The position numbers and the translations under genes were made by a program. The notes beneath the pieces were generated by a model that ran no database searches, was not told the DNA's origin, and saw nothing but the letters and a program-made list of their open reading frames with translations. A stretch of 38,791 bases of DNA, from positions 1-38,791 of the forward strand of contig JAEUHS010000114.1 of NCBI GenBank assembly GCA_016794035.1, written 5' to 3'. This document shows, piece by piece, positions 16,544 through 24,239 of the stretch (the stretch's first letter is position 1; every line of letters starts with the position of its first letter). Source of the stretch: Planctomycetota bacterium. Lineage in GTDB: Bacteria; Planctomycetota; UBA1135; UBA2386.

Positions 16544-16715
16544 GGGAGGCTGGCATGGAAGCCTCGGTGCGGGCGCCACACAGCCGGACCGAGGTGCGCA
16601 GGCGGGCGCCGATCGGTGCGCAGATCGCCGCGACTTCGGCCCCGGCTCGCCTCGCAATCGGCCCCGCCGCCGCGTAAACAGCGCTCGTCCCACGCCCCTG
16701 TCCCGGAAACCCCGC

Positions 16716-18488
16716 ATGACCTCGTTGCGCCCCCTGCTGCCGTTCCTGCTGCTGCCCTGCTTCGCCACGGCGCAGGAGACGGTCGTCGCCGAAGCGGCGG
16801 CGGACCCGATCCCGGCCGAACTGGCCGAGCGCATCCGTGCCGAGGGCATCGAGCACAGCCAGGTGATGCGCATCCTGCAGGACCTGACCGGCAAGGTCGG
16901 CCACCGCCTGACCGGTTCGGACAACTTCACCAAGGCGTGCGCCTGGGCCGAGGCCGAGTTCCGCTCGTTCGGCCTCGACAACGCGCACCTCGAGAAGTGG
17001 GGCGAGTGGAAGCTCGCGTGGAACCGCGGCGCCTGGGTCGGCCGCATCGTGCAGCCGGTGCAGCTCGACATGTACGTCGCCACCGAGGCGTGGACCGCCG
17101 GCACCGAGGGGCTGCAGAAGGCCGCGGTCGTGATGGCGCCGAGCAGCGCCGAGCTCGAGTCGCCCGACCTCGTCCACGGCAAGTGGCTGCTGAGCCGCCG
17201 CCTGCCGCGCAGCGCGATCCGCAAGGCCTGCGAGGCGGCCGGTGCGCTCGGCTTCGTCTACCGCGCCGGCGACCCCGACAAGCAGTATCCGACCCGGGTG
17301 CGGGTGTACGGCAACCACCAGACGGCGATGAAGGCCATCGACCAGGTGCCGAAGCTGCCCGAGATCGCGGTGCGCGCCGACCACTTCGACCAGCTGCTCG
17401 AGCTGGTCGAGAGCGGCAAGGACGTCGTCTGCGAGTTCGACGTCGAGAACCGCTTCCGCGACCAGCCGATCGAGCTGCACAACGTGATCGCCGAGATCCG
17501 CGGCAGCGAGCAGCCCGACGAGGTCGTGATCGTCAGCGCGCACCTCGACAGCTGGCACCAGGCGCAGGGCTGCACCGACAACGGCACCGGCACCGCGACG
17601 ACGCTCGAGGCCGCGCGCATCCTGGCCAAGGTCGGCGCCGTGCCGAAGCGTACGATCCGCTTCTGCCTCTGGGGCGGCGAGGAACAGGGTCTGCTCGGCA
17701 GCCGCGCCTACGTGCAGAAGCACCGCACCGAGATGCCGAAGGTGTCGGCGCTGTTCAACCACGACACCGGCACCAACTGGGCCCAGTCGCTGGCGGTCAC
17801 CGCGGCGATGCGCGAGCAGCTCGCGCCGGTGTTCGAACACGTGACCCGGCTGCTGCAGCCGCCGGACGCCGACTGGGACGGCGCGGTGTTCGACCTGAAT
17901 ACCGTCGCGCGCGTCTCCGGCGGCGGCGGCAGCGACCACGCGTCGTTCCTGGCCGCCGGCGTGCCCGGGCTCGATTGGGGCCTCAAGGGCCGCAGCGACT
18001 ACTTCCGCCACACCTGGCACACGCAGTGGGACACGTTCGACGTCGCGATCCCCGAGTACCAGCGGCACACCGCGACCGTGGTCGCGCTGGCCGCGCTCGG
18101 CACCGCGAACCTCGACCAGCTGCTCGACCGCGAGAACGTCGGCGGCAGCCGCGGCCCGGGTCAGTCGCAGGCGTTCGCCGAGGGCTGGTTCGACGCCGAG
18201 TTCGACGGGCTCGCGTTCAAGACCGTCAAGGCCGACGGGCGCGCCGCGAAGATGGGCGGGAAGGTTGGCGACGTGCTGAAGCAGGTCGAGGGCGAGGAGG
18301 TCGAGAGCCTGCGGCAGATCTTCCAGTTCGCGCGCGAGGCCGAGGGCGACAAGATCACGTTCACGTTCCAGCGCGGCGACACGACGTTCCAGGCCATGGC
18401 CGCGAAGGACGAACTGCCGCAGCGCCCGACGCGCCCGACGCGGGCCCCGGGCGACACCGTGCCGGCGCCCGGCGGCGTCGTCCGGTAG
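16716..18488 (+). CDS. Secreted M28-family metallopeptidase with C-terminal PDZ-like domain
   Basis: A 590-residue exported zinc peptidase. Residues 1-20 form a signal peptide (hydrophobic Leu/Pro core, cleavage after ATAQ). A PA-domain-like insert (about 125-235) precedes the M28 catalytic core. Zinc-ligand motifs are in order: SAHLDSW (His, Asp), TDNGTGTATTLEAA (bridging Asp), GGEEQGLLGS (Glu-Glu, catalytic base and ligand), NHDTGTN (Asp) and GGGSDHASF (His). A PDZ-like domain (about 500-575: DGRAAKMGGKVGDVLKQVEG, then TFTFQRGD) follows. M28 enzymes are aminopeptidases or glutamate carboxypeptidases; the exact substrate cannot be inferred. The ATG gives a normal signal peptide. It converges on the halogenase-like gene with 2 nt between stops. 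Confidence 0.9.
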   Translation: MTSLRPLLPFLLLPCFATAQETVVAEAAADPIPAELAERIRAEGIEHSQVMRILQDLTGKVGHRLTGSDNFTKACAWAEAEFRSFGLDNAHLEKWGEWKLAWNRGAWVGRIVQPVQLDMYVATEAWTAGTEGLQKAAVVMAPSSAELESPDLVHGKWLLSRRLPRSAIRKACEAAGALGFVYRAGDPDKQYPTRVRVYGNHQTAMKAIDQVPKLPEIAVRADHFDQLLELVESGKDVVCEFDVENRFRDQPIELHNVIAEIRGSEQPDEVVIVSAHLDSWHQAQGCTDNGTGTATTLEAARILAKVGAVPKRTIRFCLWGGEEQGLLGSRAYVQKHRTEMPKVSALFNHDTGTNWAQSLAVTAAMREQLAPVFEHVTRLLQPPDADWDGAVFDLNTVARVSGGGGSDHASFLAAGVPGLDWGLKGRSDYFRHTWHTQWDTFDVAIPEYQRHTATVVALAALGTANLDQLLDRENVGGSRGPGQSQAFAEGWFDAEFDGLAFKTVKADGRAAKMGGKVGDVLKQVEGEEVESLRQIFQFAREAEGDKITFTFQRGDTTFQAMAAKDELPQRPTRPTRAPGDTVPAPGGVVR

Positions 18489-18490
18489 CG

Positions 18491-20047
18491 TCAGCCGTCG
18501 AGCGCGCCGGCCATCGCGCGGCCGGTCACGAAGTCGGCGAAGCCGAACCGGTCGCCGCCGGCGCTGGAGCGCCCCAGCAGCGCGAAGCAGCGCTCGCGCG
18601 CCAGCGCGAAGATGCGCAGCGACTCGGCGTCGGTGGTCGCGCGGTCGCGCCGGCCGAGGTCGCGCGCGAAGTCGATCGCGCCGAGGCCCTCGGCGAACTG
18701 GCCGAGGTTGTGGCGTTCGTACTCGCCGCGCGCGGTGACCGCACGTTCGGCGGCCGCGAACAGCGCGCCGAAACGCTCGAGCGCCTTGACCACGAACGGC
18801 TGCTGCCGCAGCTCGTGCCGCAGGAAGTCGAGGTCGAAGTGGAGGTCCCGCAGGTAGGACTCGAGCCACAGGTTGTAGTAGCTGGCGACGTCGAAGTCCC
18901 AGCGCGCCCGCAGCAGGTCGAAGCTGCCGAACAGCTCGTACTGATCGCGGTAGAGCGGCAGGTTGGCGGCGAAGCGGTACTGCAGGTAGCCGTCGTAGAG
19001 CCGCTGCCGGTCGGCGATCGCCTCGCCGTCGACGTCGCGCGCGATCAGGTCGGCGGTGAAGTCGTTCGCCAGCGTGATGAAGTCGCTGCCCGGGCTGTAG
19101 AACGGATCGCTGAACGCCGCGGCTTCGCCGACCACGGCCCAGCGGTCGCCGAACCACTGTCTGGTGCCGTAGGCGAGCTGGCCGTAGCCGCCGAAGTCGA
19201 GCCACTCGGCGGGCGCCAGCAGTTCGCCGAGCGCGCGGTGGCCGGCGAGGAACGTGCGCAGGCCGGCCGGGGTCAGCACCTCGCGCGCCAGGCGGCGGTG
19301 GTCGCCGACGACGCCGACGCTGGTGATGCCAGAGCGCAACGGGATCAGCCAGATCCAGTAGCCCCGATGCACGAAGTGCACGGTCGACAGCCGGCGCGAG
19401 CTGTGCCGCACGCGGTCGCGGAAGCCGGCGTCGATGCCGTGGCCGTCGAGGTCGACGAGGCCGCGCACGCGCGCCCAGGCGGCGCGGCAGTTGTGGTCGC
19501 GCACCGGTACGCGCAGGCCGAGCTGCTTGGCGAGCACGCTGGTGCGGCCGCTGGCGTCGACGACCCAACGGCAGCGCACCGAGCGCTCGCGGCCGTCCAC
19601 GAGGAACGTCACGCGGTGCGGCGCGCCGAGTTCGACGCCGGTGACCTTGGCGCCTTCGACGACGTCGGCACCGAGCGCGCGGCCGCCGTCGCGCAGCTCG
19701 CGTTCGAGCACGGCGCGATCGAGCTGGAAGCTCGGGTGGTACGGCAGCGACTGGCTGCCGATCTCGCTCATCGCCGGCAGCGGCGCCTGCTTGGCGGCGT
19801 CGTCGAAGAAGAACCGCAGCCCGTTCTTCGGCAGGTGCTGCTCGTAGAGATGGGTCGACAGCGACAGCCGGCGCAGCAGGTAGTTCGAGAACAGCTCGAC
19901 CGTGGCCTCGCCGACCTTCCACGCGGTCGTGCGGCTGCGTTCGCAGCACAGCACGCGCAGGTGGGGGCGCTGCAGCCGCAGCTGCCGCACCAGGAGGCCG
20001 CCGGCGAGGCCGCCGCCGAGGATCACGACGTCGACGTCGGTGGTCAT
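18491..20047 (-). CDS. Flavin-dependent halogenase-like oxidoreductase (1)
   Basis: A 518-residue FAD enzyme of the tryptophan-halogenase/FAD-monooxygenase group found in flexirubin, xanthomonadin and aryl-polyene clusters. The Rossmann motif is VVILGGGLAGG (8-17); VGEATVE (45-51) follows the ADP-binding strand; K74 in LPKNGLRFFF lies where halogenases have the Lys that carries the hypohalous acid; WIWLIP (231-236) matches the WxWxIP halogenase signature; a second FAD motif is WAVVGEAAAFSDPFYSPGSDF. These suggest FADH2-dependent halogenation or hydroxylation of an aromatic head group, but activity needs proof. It is the last gene of the ACP-KS-CLF operon; its ATG overlaps the end of the CLF gene by 4 nt (20044-20047). 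Confidence 0.85.
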   Translation of the reverse strand: MTTDVDVVILGGGLAGGLLVRQLRLQRPHLRVLCCERSRTTAWKVGEATVELFSNYLLRRLSLSTHLYEQHLPKNGLRFFFDDAAKQAPLPAMSEIGSQSLPYHPSFQLDRAVLERELRDGGRALGADVVEGAKVTGVELGAPHRVTFLVDGRERSVRCRWVVDASGRTSVLAKQLGLRVPVRDHNCRAAWARVRGLVDLDGHGIDAGFRDRVRHSSRRLSTVHFVHRGYWIWLIPLRSGITSVGVVGDHRRLAREVLTPAGLRTFLAGHRALGELLAPAEWLDFGGYGQLAYGTRQWFGDRWAVVGEAAAFSDPFYSPGSDFITLANDFTADLIARDVDGEAIADRQRLYDGYLQYRFAANLPLYRDQYELFGSFDLLRARWDFDVASYYNLWLESYLRDLHFDLDFLRHELRQQPFVVKALERFGALFAAAERAVTARGEYERHNLGQFAEGLGAIDFARDLGRRDRATTDAESLRIFALARERCFALLGRSSAGGDRFGFADFVTGRAMAGALDG

Positions 20048-21240
20048 GGCACCTCCAGCACGGTCCAGGCGGCGGCGCCGCCCGCGGCGAGCGCGGTGCA
20101 GAGCACGCGCGCGGCCTGCACGCGGCCGTGCGCCGGCGTGATGCCGAGTTCGGGATCGGGCTGGCCGCACGCGGCCGGCCGCGCGAACTCGCCGCCGGCC
20201 AGCGCCAGCAGCGCGGTCGCCAGCGTGCCACCGCCGTACTCGCCGTGCACCGCCTTCGGCACCAGCACCGGCGGCAGCGCCGCGAACGTGCGCCGCAGCA
20301 CCGCGGCCTCCAGCGCGTCGCCGTGCCGCGCGCCGGACGCCGTGCTGACGATCGCGGTGACCTCCGCCAGCGCCGGCGCCAGCCGCGCCTGCAGCGCGGC
20401 GGCCAGGCCCTCGGCGTCGCGGCCGAAGCCGGCGCGGCCAGCGCTGGGATCGAACGCGCGCACGGTCGCGCCGACGCGCGCCAGCACGCGGGCCCCGCGC
20501 GCGCGCGCCGTGGTCTCGGCCTCGAGCACCAGGATCGTCGCGCCTTCGCCGGCGAGCATGCCGCGGCGCCGGCGGTCGAACGGCCGCGGCAGTTCGCCGT
20601 CGCGGCCGGGGCGCGCCAGCGCGCGGAAGCGATCGAGGATCGCGTGCGACAGCGGGCGCATCTCGTCGACGCTGCCCGCGAGGCAGACGTCGGCGCGGCC
20701 ACGCGCGACGTCGTCGGCGCCCTGCGCGAGCGCCAGCAGCGGGCCGGCTTCGCGCTGGCAGATCGTGGTGTTGGGCCCGCGCGCACCGAGGTCGATCGCG
20801 ACCTGGCCGGCGGCGGCGTTGGCGACGCAGTCGGTGAACAGGAACGGCGACGCGGCCCTGCCGCCCTTCTCGAGGATCTGCCGGGCCAGCTGTTCGGTGA
20901 AGCCGCCGGGGCCGAACGCGGTCGCCAGCGCCACCGCGCTGCGTTCGCCGCGCACGTCGTCGAGGCCCGCATCGGCGAGCGCCATGCGCGCCGCCGCGAC
21001 CGCGTACTGCGACATGTCGCTCATGCGGCGCGCGGCCTGCGGCGACAGCCAGGGTGTCAGGTCGAGCGGTCCGCACGCCGCCACCAGCGTCGCGGCGTTG
21101 CGACGGTGGTAGCCGGCCGAACGATCGATCGGCGTCGCCAGCGGCTCGCCGCGCTGCAGCGCGGCCGCGAGCGCGGGCAGACCGATGCCCCACGGTCCGA
21201 GGCAGCCGATGCCGGTGACGACGACGTCGCGGCGCGTCAT
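20044..21240 (-). CDS. Ketosynthase-like chain-length factor (catalytically dead)
   Basis: A 398-residue KAS-fold protein. By eye alignment to FabF, the nucleophile Cys position in GPNTTICQREAGPLLAL is E164 (the nearby C161 is three residues early), the first active-site His (NAHGT) is replaced in STASGARHGD (Ala), and the second (KSxxGH) in KAVHGEYGGG (Glu). All three catalytic positions are therefore lost, while the fold markers VVVTGIGCLGPWG, DCVANAAAGQVAIDLGARGP and CLAGSVDEM remain. This is the pattern of chain-length factors that pair with an active KS in type II PKS and aryl-polyene systems (ApeC-like). The partner is the KS gene upstream, overlapping by ATGA. It overlaps the halogenase-like gene downstream as well. 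Confidence 0.85.
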   Translation of the reverse strand: MTRRDVVVTGIGCLGPWGIGLPALAAALQRGEPLATPIDRSAGYHRRNAATLVAACGPLDLTPWLSPQAARRMSDMSQYAVAAARMALADAGLDDVRGERSAVALATAFGPGGFTEQLARQILEKGGRAASPFLFTDCVANAAAGQVAIDLGARGPNTTICQREAGPLLALAQGADDVARGRADVCLAGSVDEMRPLSHAILDRFRALARPGRDGELPRPFDRRRRGMLAGEGATILVLEAETTARARGARVLARVGATVRAFDPSAGRAGFGRDAEGLAAALQARLAPALAEVTAIVSTASGARHGDALEAAVLRRTFAALPPVLVPKAVHGEYGGGTLATALLALAGGEFARPAACGQPDPELGITPAHGRVQAARVLCTALAAGGAAAWTVLEVP

Positions 21241-22436
21241 GGCCGCTGGCTCCGCAGCAGCACGACGGCGTTGTTGCCGCCGAAGGCGAGGTTGGTCGAC
21301 AGGCCGACGTTGTGCGCCGGCAGCGCGCGCGGCGCGCCGAGCACGACGTCGAGGCCGAGCTCGGGGTCGGCCGGCTCGTCGCCGGCGACCGGCGGCAGCA
21401 ATCGGTGCACGATCGACAGCGCGGTGAACACGGCCTCGATGCCGCCGGCGGCGCCGAGCAGATGGCCGACCAGGCTCTTGCTCGACGTGACCGGCAGCGA
21501 ACGCGCGCGGGCACCGAACACCGCGTGCATCGCCCTGGCCTCGGCGCCGTCGTTGTGCGGCGTGCCGGTGCCGTGGGCGTTGACGAACGTGACCGCGTCC
21601 GGCGCCAGGCCCGCCTCGTGCAGCGCCGCGCGCATCGCCTGCGCCGCGCCGGCACCGTCGGGGTCGGGCGCCGACACGTGGTGCGCGTCGCAGGACCGGC
21701 CGGCGCCGACCAGTTCGCACAGCACCGTGGCGCCGCGCCGCACCGCGTGCGCCCGCGTCTCGAGCAGCAGCACGCCGGCGCCTTCGCCGAGCGACAGGCC
21801 GGCGCGGCTACGGCGGAACGGCCGCGTCGGCTGCGCATCGACGGCGCGCAGGCTGTTGAAGCCGGCGTAGGTCGTCTCGCACAGCTCGTCGGCGCCGCCG
21901 GCGATCGCGACGTCGACCTCGCCCTGCTGCAGCGCGTCGAGCGCGGCGCCGAGCGCGAGATTGGCCGACGTGCACGCGGTCGACCAGGTCGCCACCGGCC
22001 CGCGCACGCCGAGGTGGCGCGCGACCGCGGCGCCGGGGCCGTCGTTCTGCTGCGCGGCCAGCGGGGCGAGGTCCCCTTCACGGTGCTGCAGCAGTTCGGC
22101 CAGGAACCGTTCGGCCTCGAACAGGGCGCCGGTGCTGCTGCCGAAGAAGACGCCGGCGCGGGCGCTGCGCAGCGACGCGGCCGGCAGCGAACGCACGGCC
22201 TCGGCCGCCGCCGTGCAGGCGAAGCGCTCGGCGCGCGACAGACCGCGCCCGGCGACCAGCGCGGCGTCACCGGGCACCGCGGCGGCCAGCGTCGTGCGGT
22301 GGCCGGTCGTCGCGAACAGCTCGAGCGGCCGGATCGCGTGCCGGCCGGCCAGCGCCGCCTGCCAGGCCGCGTCGACGCCGACGCCGAGGCCACACACGGC
22401 GCCCAGCCCGGTGACGACGACCGGCGACCGGCTCAC
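21237..22436 (-). CDS. Beta-ketoacyl-ACP synthase II type (active ketosynthase)
   Basis: A 399-residue FabF/aryl-polyene-type KS with an intact triad: C155 in WSTACTSANLALG, H288 in NAHGTGTPHND and H325 with K320 in SSKSLVGHLLGAAGG. The C-terminal glycine signature is present as LSTNLAFGGNNAVV. It would condense malonyl units with the ACP-bound starter, with chain length set with the degenerate partner downstream. The GTG start overlaps the ACP stop (GTGA) and the stop overlaps the CLF ATG. The tight overlaps ACP-KS-CLF-halogenase point to one transcript and equimolar production. Confidence 0.93.
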   Translation of the reverse strand: MSRSPVVVTGLGAVCGLGVGVDAAWQAALAGRHAIRPLELFATTGHRTTLAAAVPGDAALVAGRGLSRAERFACTAAAEAVRSLPAASLRSARAGVFFGSSTGALFEAERFLAELLQHREGDLAPLAAQQNDGPGAAVARHLGVRGPVATWSTACTSANLALGAALDALQQGEVDVAIAGGADELCETTYAGFNSLRAVDAQPTRPFRRSRAGLSLGEGAGVLLLETRAHAVRRGATVLCELVGAGRSCDAHHVSAPDPDGAGAAQAMRAALHEAGLAPDAVTFVNAHGTGTPHNDGAEARAMHAVFGARARSLPVTSSKSLVGHLLGAAGGIEAVFTALSIVHRLLPPVAGDEPADPELGLDVVLGAPRALPAHNVGLSTNLAFGGNNAVVLLRSQRP

Positions 22437-22729
22437 GCGCCCCGCGCGCCGTCGGCGGTGGCGCCGTTGTCGGCCAGGCGCGCGTTGACGAAGTCGCACA
22501 GCACGCGGGCGGACGCGAACGCCTCCTTGCCGACCTCGGCGTCCTGGATCTGGATGCCGTACTCGCTCTCGATCGCGAGCACCAGTTCGAGCGCGTCGAC
22601 CGAATCGAGGCCCAGGCCGGCGCCGAACAGCGGGTCGTCGTCGCCGAGCGCCTCGGCGGTGACGCCCTTGAGGTTCAGCTTCTGCACGATCATCGCCTTC
22701 AGTTGGCCGACGGTCACCTGCGTGGTCAT
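22433..22729 (-). CDS. Acyl carrier protein
   Basis: A 98-residue ACP. The phosphopantetheine attachment Ser is S43 in GLGLDSVDALELV (DSV motif); helix II continues as VLAIESEYGIQIQ. It lacks the strongly acidic composition of housekeeping AcpP and is the first gene of a tightly overlapped operon with KS, CLF and a halogenase-like enzyme, so it is the dedicated carrier of this pathway. A TAGACT hexamer lies 8 nt before its ATG. The activating phosphopantetheinyl transferase is not in this window. Confidence 0.92.
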   Translation of the reverse strand: MTTQVTVGQLKAMIVQKLNLKGVTAEALGDDDPLFGAGLGLDSVDALELVLAIESEYGIQIQDAEVGKEAFASARVLCDFVNARLADNGATADGARGA

Positions 22730-22737
22730 TGCCGCCG

Positions 22738-22743
22738 AGTCTA
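22738..22743 (-). promoter_or_regulatory. Putative -10 element TAGACT of the ACP-KS-CLF operon
   Basis: On the minus strand GGCTAGACTCGG puts TAGACT 8 nt before the ACP ATG. The string GCTAGACTC is identical to that before the molybdenum hydroxylase operon. The 136-bp gap to the divergent ligase gene must hold both promoters; it also has a direct repeat CCGCTTGC (about 22800 and 22820) that could be a regulator site. Confidence 0.45.
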
Positions 22744-22844
22744 GCCGTGCGGCGGCGCAGCGGGAATGGCGCGCAGGTCGCAAGTCGGCCCCGCGCTGGC
22801 CGCTTGCTGCGCTGCGAACCGCTTGCGGCGCCCGGCAGGCGCCG

Positions 22845-22850
22845 TAGTCT
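22845..22850 (+). promoter_or_regulatory. Putative -10 element TAGTCT of the ligase-exporter operon
   Basis: CGTAGTCTTCG lies 15 nt before the ATG at 22866, giving a leader of about 8-9 nt. It faces away from the ACP promoter in the same divergent gap. Confidence 0.35.
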
Positions 22851-22865
22851 TCGCCTGCACCCGGG

Positions 22866-24239
22866 ATGTCGATGCAGTCGCCGGTCGCCCTAGCCTTCTC
22901 CCGCCTGCTGCGCGCCGACCCCGCGGCCCCGGTCGCGTGGACGGCGGCGGGGGTGCGCAGCCGCGCCGATCTCGCGGCGCTGGCGGCGGCGGCCCGCGCC
23001 GAGCTCGCGGCGCTCGCGCCCGGCTGCCGCATCGCGATCAGCGTGCGCGACGGCTTCGCCTTCCTCGCCGCCGCGCTGGCCATCTGGCAGCACGGCTCGT
23101 GCGCCGTGCTGCTCGACGCCGCCGATCCGCGCGCGCCGCGAACCGACATGGCCCTGCGGCTCGGTGCGGCGGCGCTGCTCGACGGCGGCCCCGGGTTTCG
23201 TTGCACCGCGTTGCCGGGCCGGGAGCCGGCGGGCCGCTTCGCCGCGATCAAGCTGACCTCGGGCACGTCGGCCGAACCGCGCGCGGTCGGCGTCGGCAGC
23301 GACGAGCTGATCGCCGACTGCGACCAGCTGCAGCGCACGATGGGCCTCGGCGCCGACGATCGGGTGTTCGCCGCCGTGCCGATGTCGTTCAGCTACGGCA
23401 CCGGCAGCCTGCTGCTGCCGGCGCTGTGGCGCGGCCGGGTGCTGGTGCTGCCCGATGCGCGGCACCCGCTCGGGTTCCTGCGCGCGCTGCGGCAGGGCGA
23501 GCCGACCGTGCTGCCGGCGGTGCCGGCGCTGCTGCGCGCGCTGCTCGCCGAGTCGCTGCAGCTGCCGGCGAGTCTGCGGCTGGTGGTGTCGGCCGGCGCG
23601 CAGCTGCTGCCCGGCACCGCCGCCGCGTTCCGCGCCCGCTTCGGCCTGCCGGTGCACGTGTTCTACGGCGCCACCGAGGCCGGCGGCATCTGCTACGACC
23701 GCTCCGGGGCCGCGGCCGAGGCCGGAACGGTCGGCACGCCGGTCGACGGCGTCGCGGTGCAGGTCGACGGCGACGGGCGCGTCGTGGTGCGATCGCCGGC
23801 CGTCGGCGCGGCGCTCGACGCGGACCCCGACCTGCGCGATGGCGCGTTCCGCACGCTCGACCTCGGCGTCTTCCGCGGCGACGAACTGGCGCTGCTCGGC
23901 CGCAGCTGCGACAGCTTCGGCGTCGGCGGGCACAAGGTGCACCCGCGCGAGATCGAGCGGGTGATCGCCGAGATCGACGGCGTGCGCGACGTCGCCGTGG
24001 TGCCGTGGCAGGACGTCGACGGGCGCGCGATCGCGGCGGCGCTGGTGGTCGCCGTCGGCGCCGACGAAGCCGCGGTGCGGCGCCACTGTTCGCGGCTGCT
24101 GCCGGCGGCGAAGGTGCCGCGCTGCATCGTGCTGCTGCCGGAGCTGCCGCGCACCTGCCGCGGCAAGCTGCCGCGCGAGGCGGTCGAACGCCTGCTCGCG
24201 GCCGCGTCCCGAGGCGGCGTGCCCGGACAGGCGCCGTGA
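22866..24239 (+). CDS. AMP-dependent acyl/aryl-acid ligase (ANL family, ApeH-like)
   Basis: A 457-residue adenylating enzyme, shorter than typical acyl-CoA synthetases (about 550) because the N-terminal domain is trimmed. ATP motif KLTSGTSAEPRAVGV spans residues 129-143; FYGATEAGGICYD (267-279) is the A5-type motif; LDLGVF carries the ribose-binding Asp; GRSCDSFGVGGHKVHPREIE is the hinge; K434 in CRGKLPREA is the catalytic Lys. In aryl-polyene clusters this ligase loads an aromatic or acyl starter onto ACP. It is divergent from the ACP operon and overlaps the exporter gene (GTGA). Confidence 0.88.
   Translation: MSMQSPVALAFSRLLRADPAAPVAWTAAGVRSRADLAALAAAARAELAALAPGCRIAISVRDGFAFLAAALAIWQHGSCAVLLDAADPRAPRTDMALRLGAAALLDGGPGFRCTALPGREPAGRFAAIKLTSGTSAEPRAVGVGSDELIADCDQLQRTMGLGADDRVFAAVPMSFSYGTGSLLLPALWRGRVLVLPDARHPLGFLRALRQGEPTVLPAVPALLRALLAESLQLPASLRLVVSAGAQLLPGTAAAFRARFGLPVHVFYGATEAGGICYDRSGAAAEAGTVGTPVDGVAVQVDGDGRVVVRSPAVGAALDADPDLRDGAFRTLDLGVFRGDELALLGRSCDSFGVGGHKVHPREIERVIAEIDGVRDVAVVPWQDVDGRAIAAALVVAVGADEAAVRRHCSRLLPAAKVPRCIVLLPELPRTCRGKLPREAVERLLAAASRGGVPGQAP

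Noticed and set aside
22866..24239. Housekeeping acyl-CoA synthetase
   Set aside because: It is trimmed, divergent to a dedicated ACP-KS-CLF operon and coupled to an MMPL exporter, so a pathway-specific ligase is more likely.
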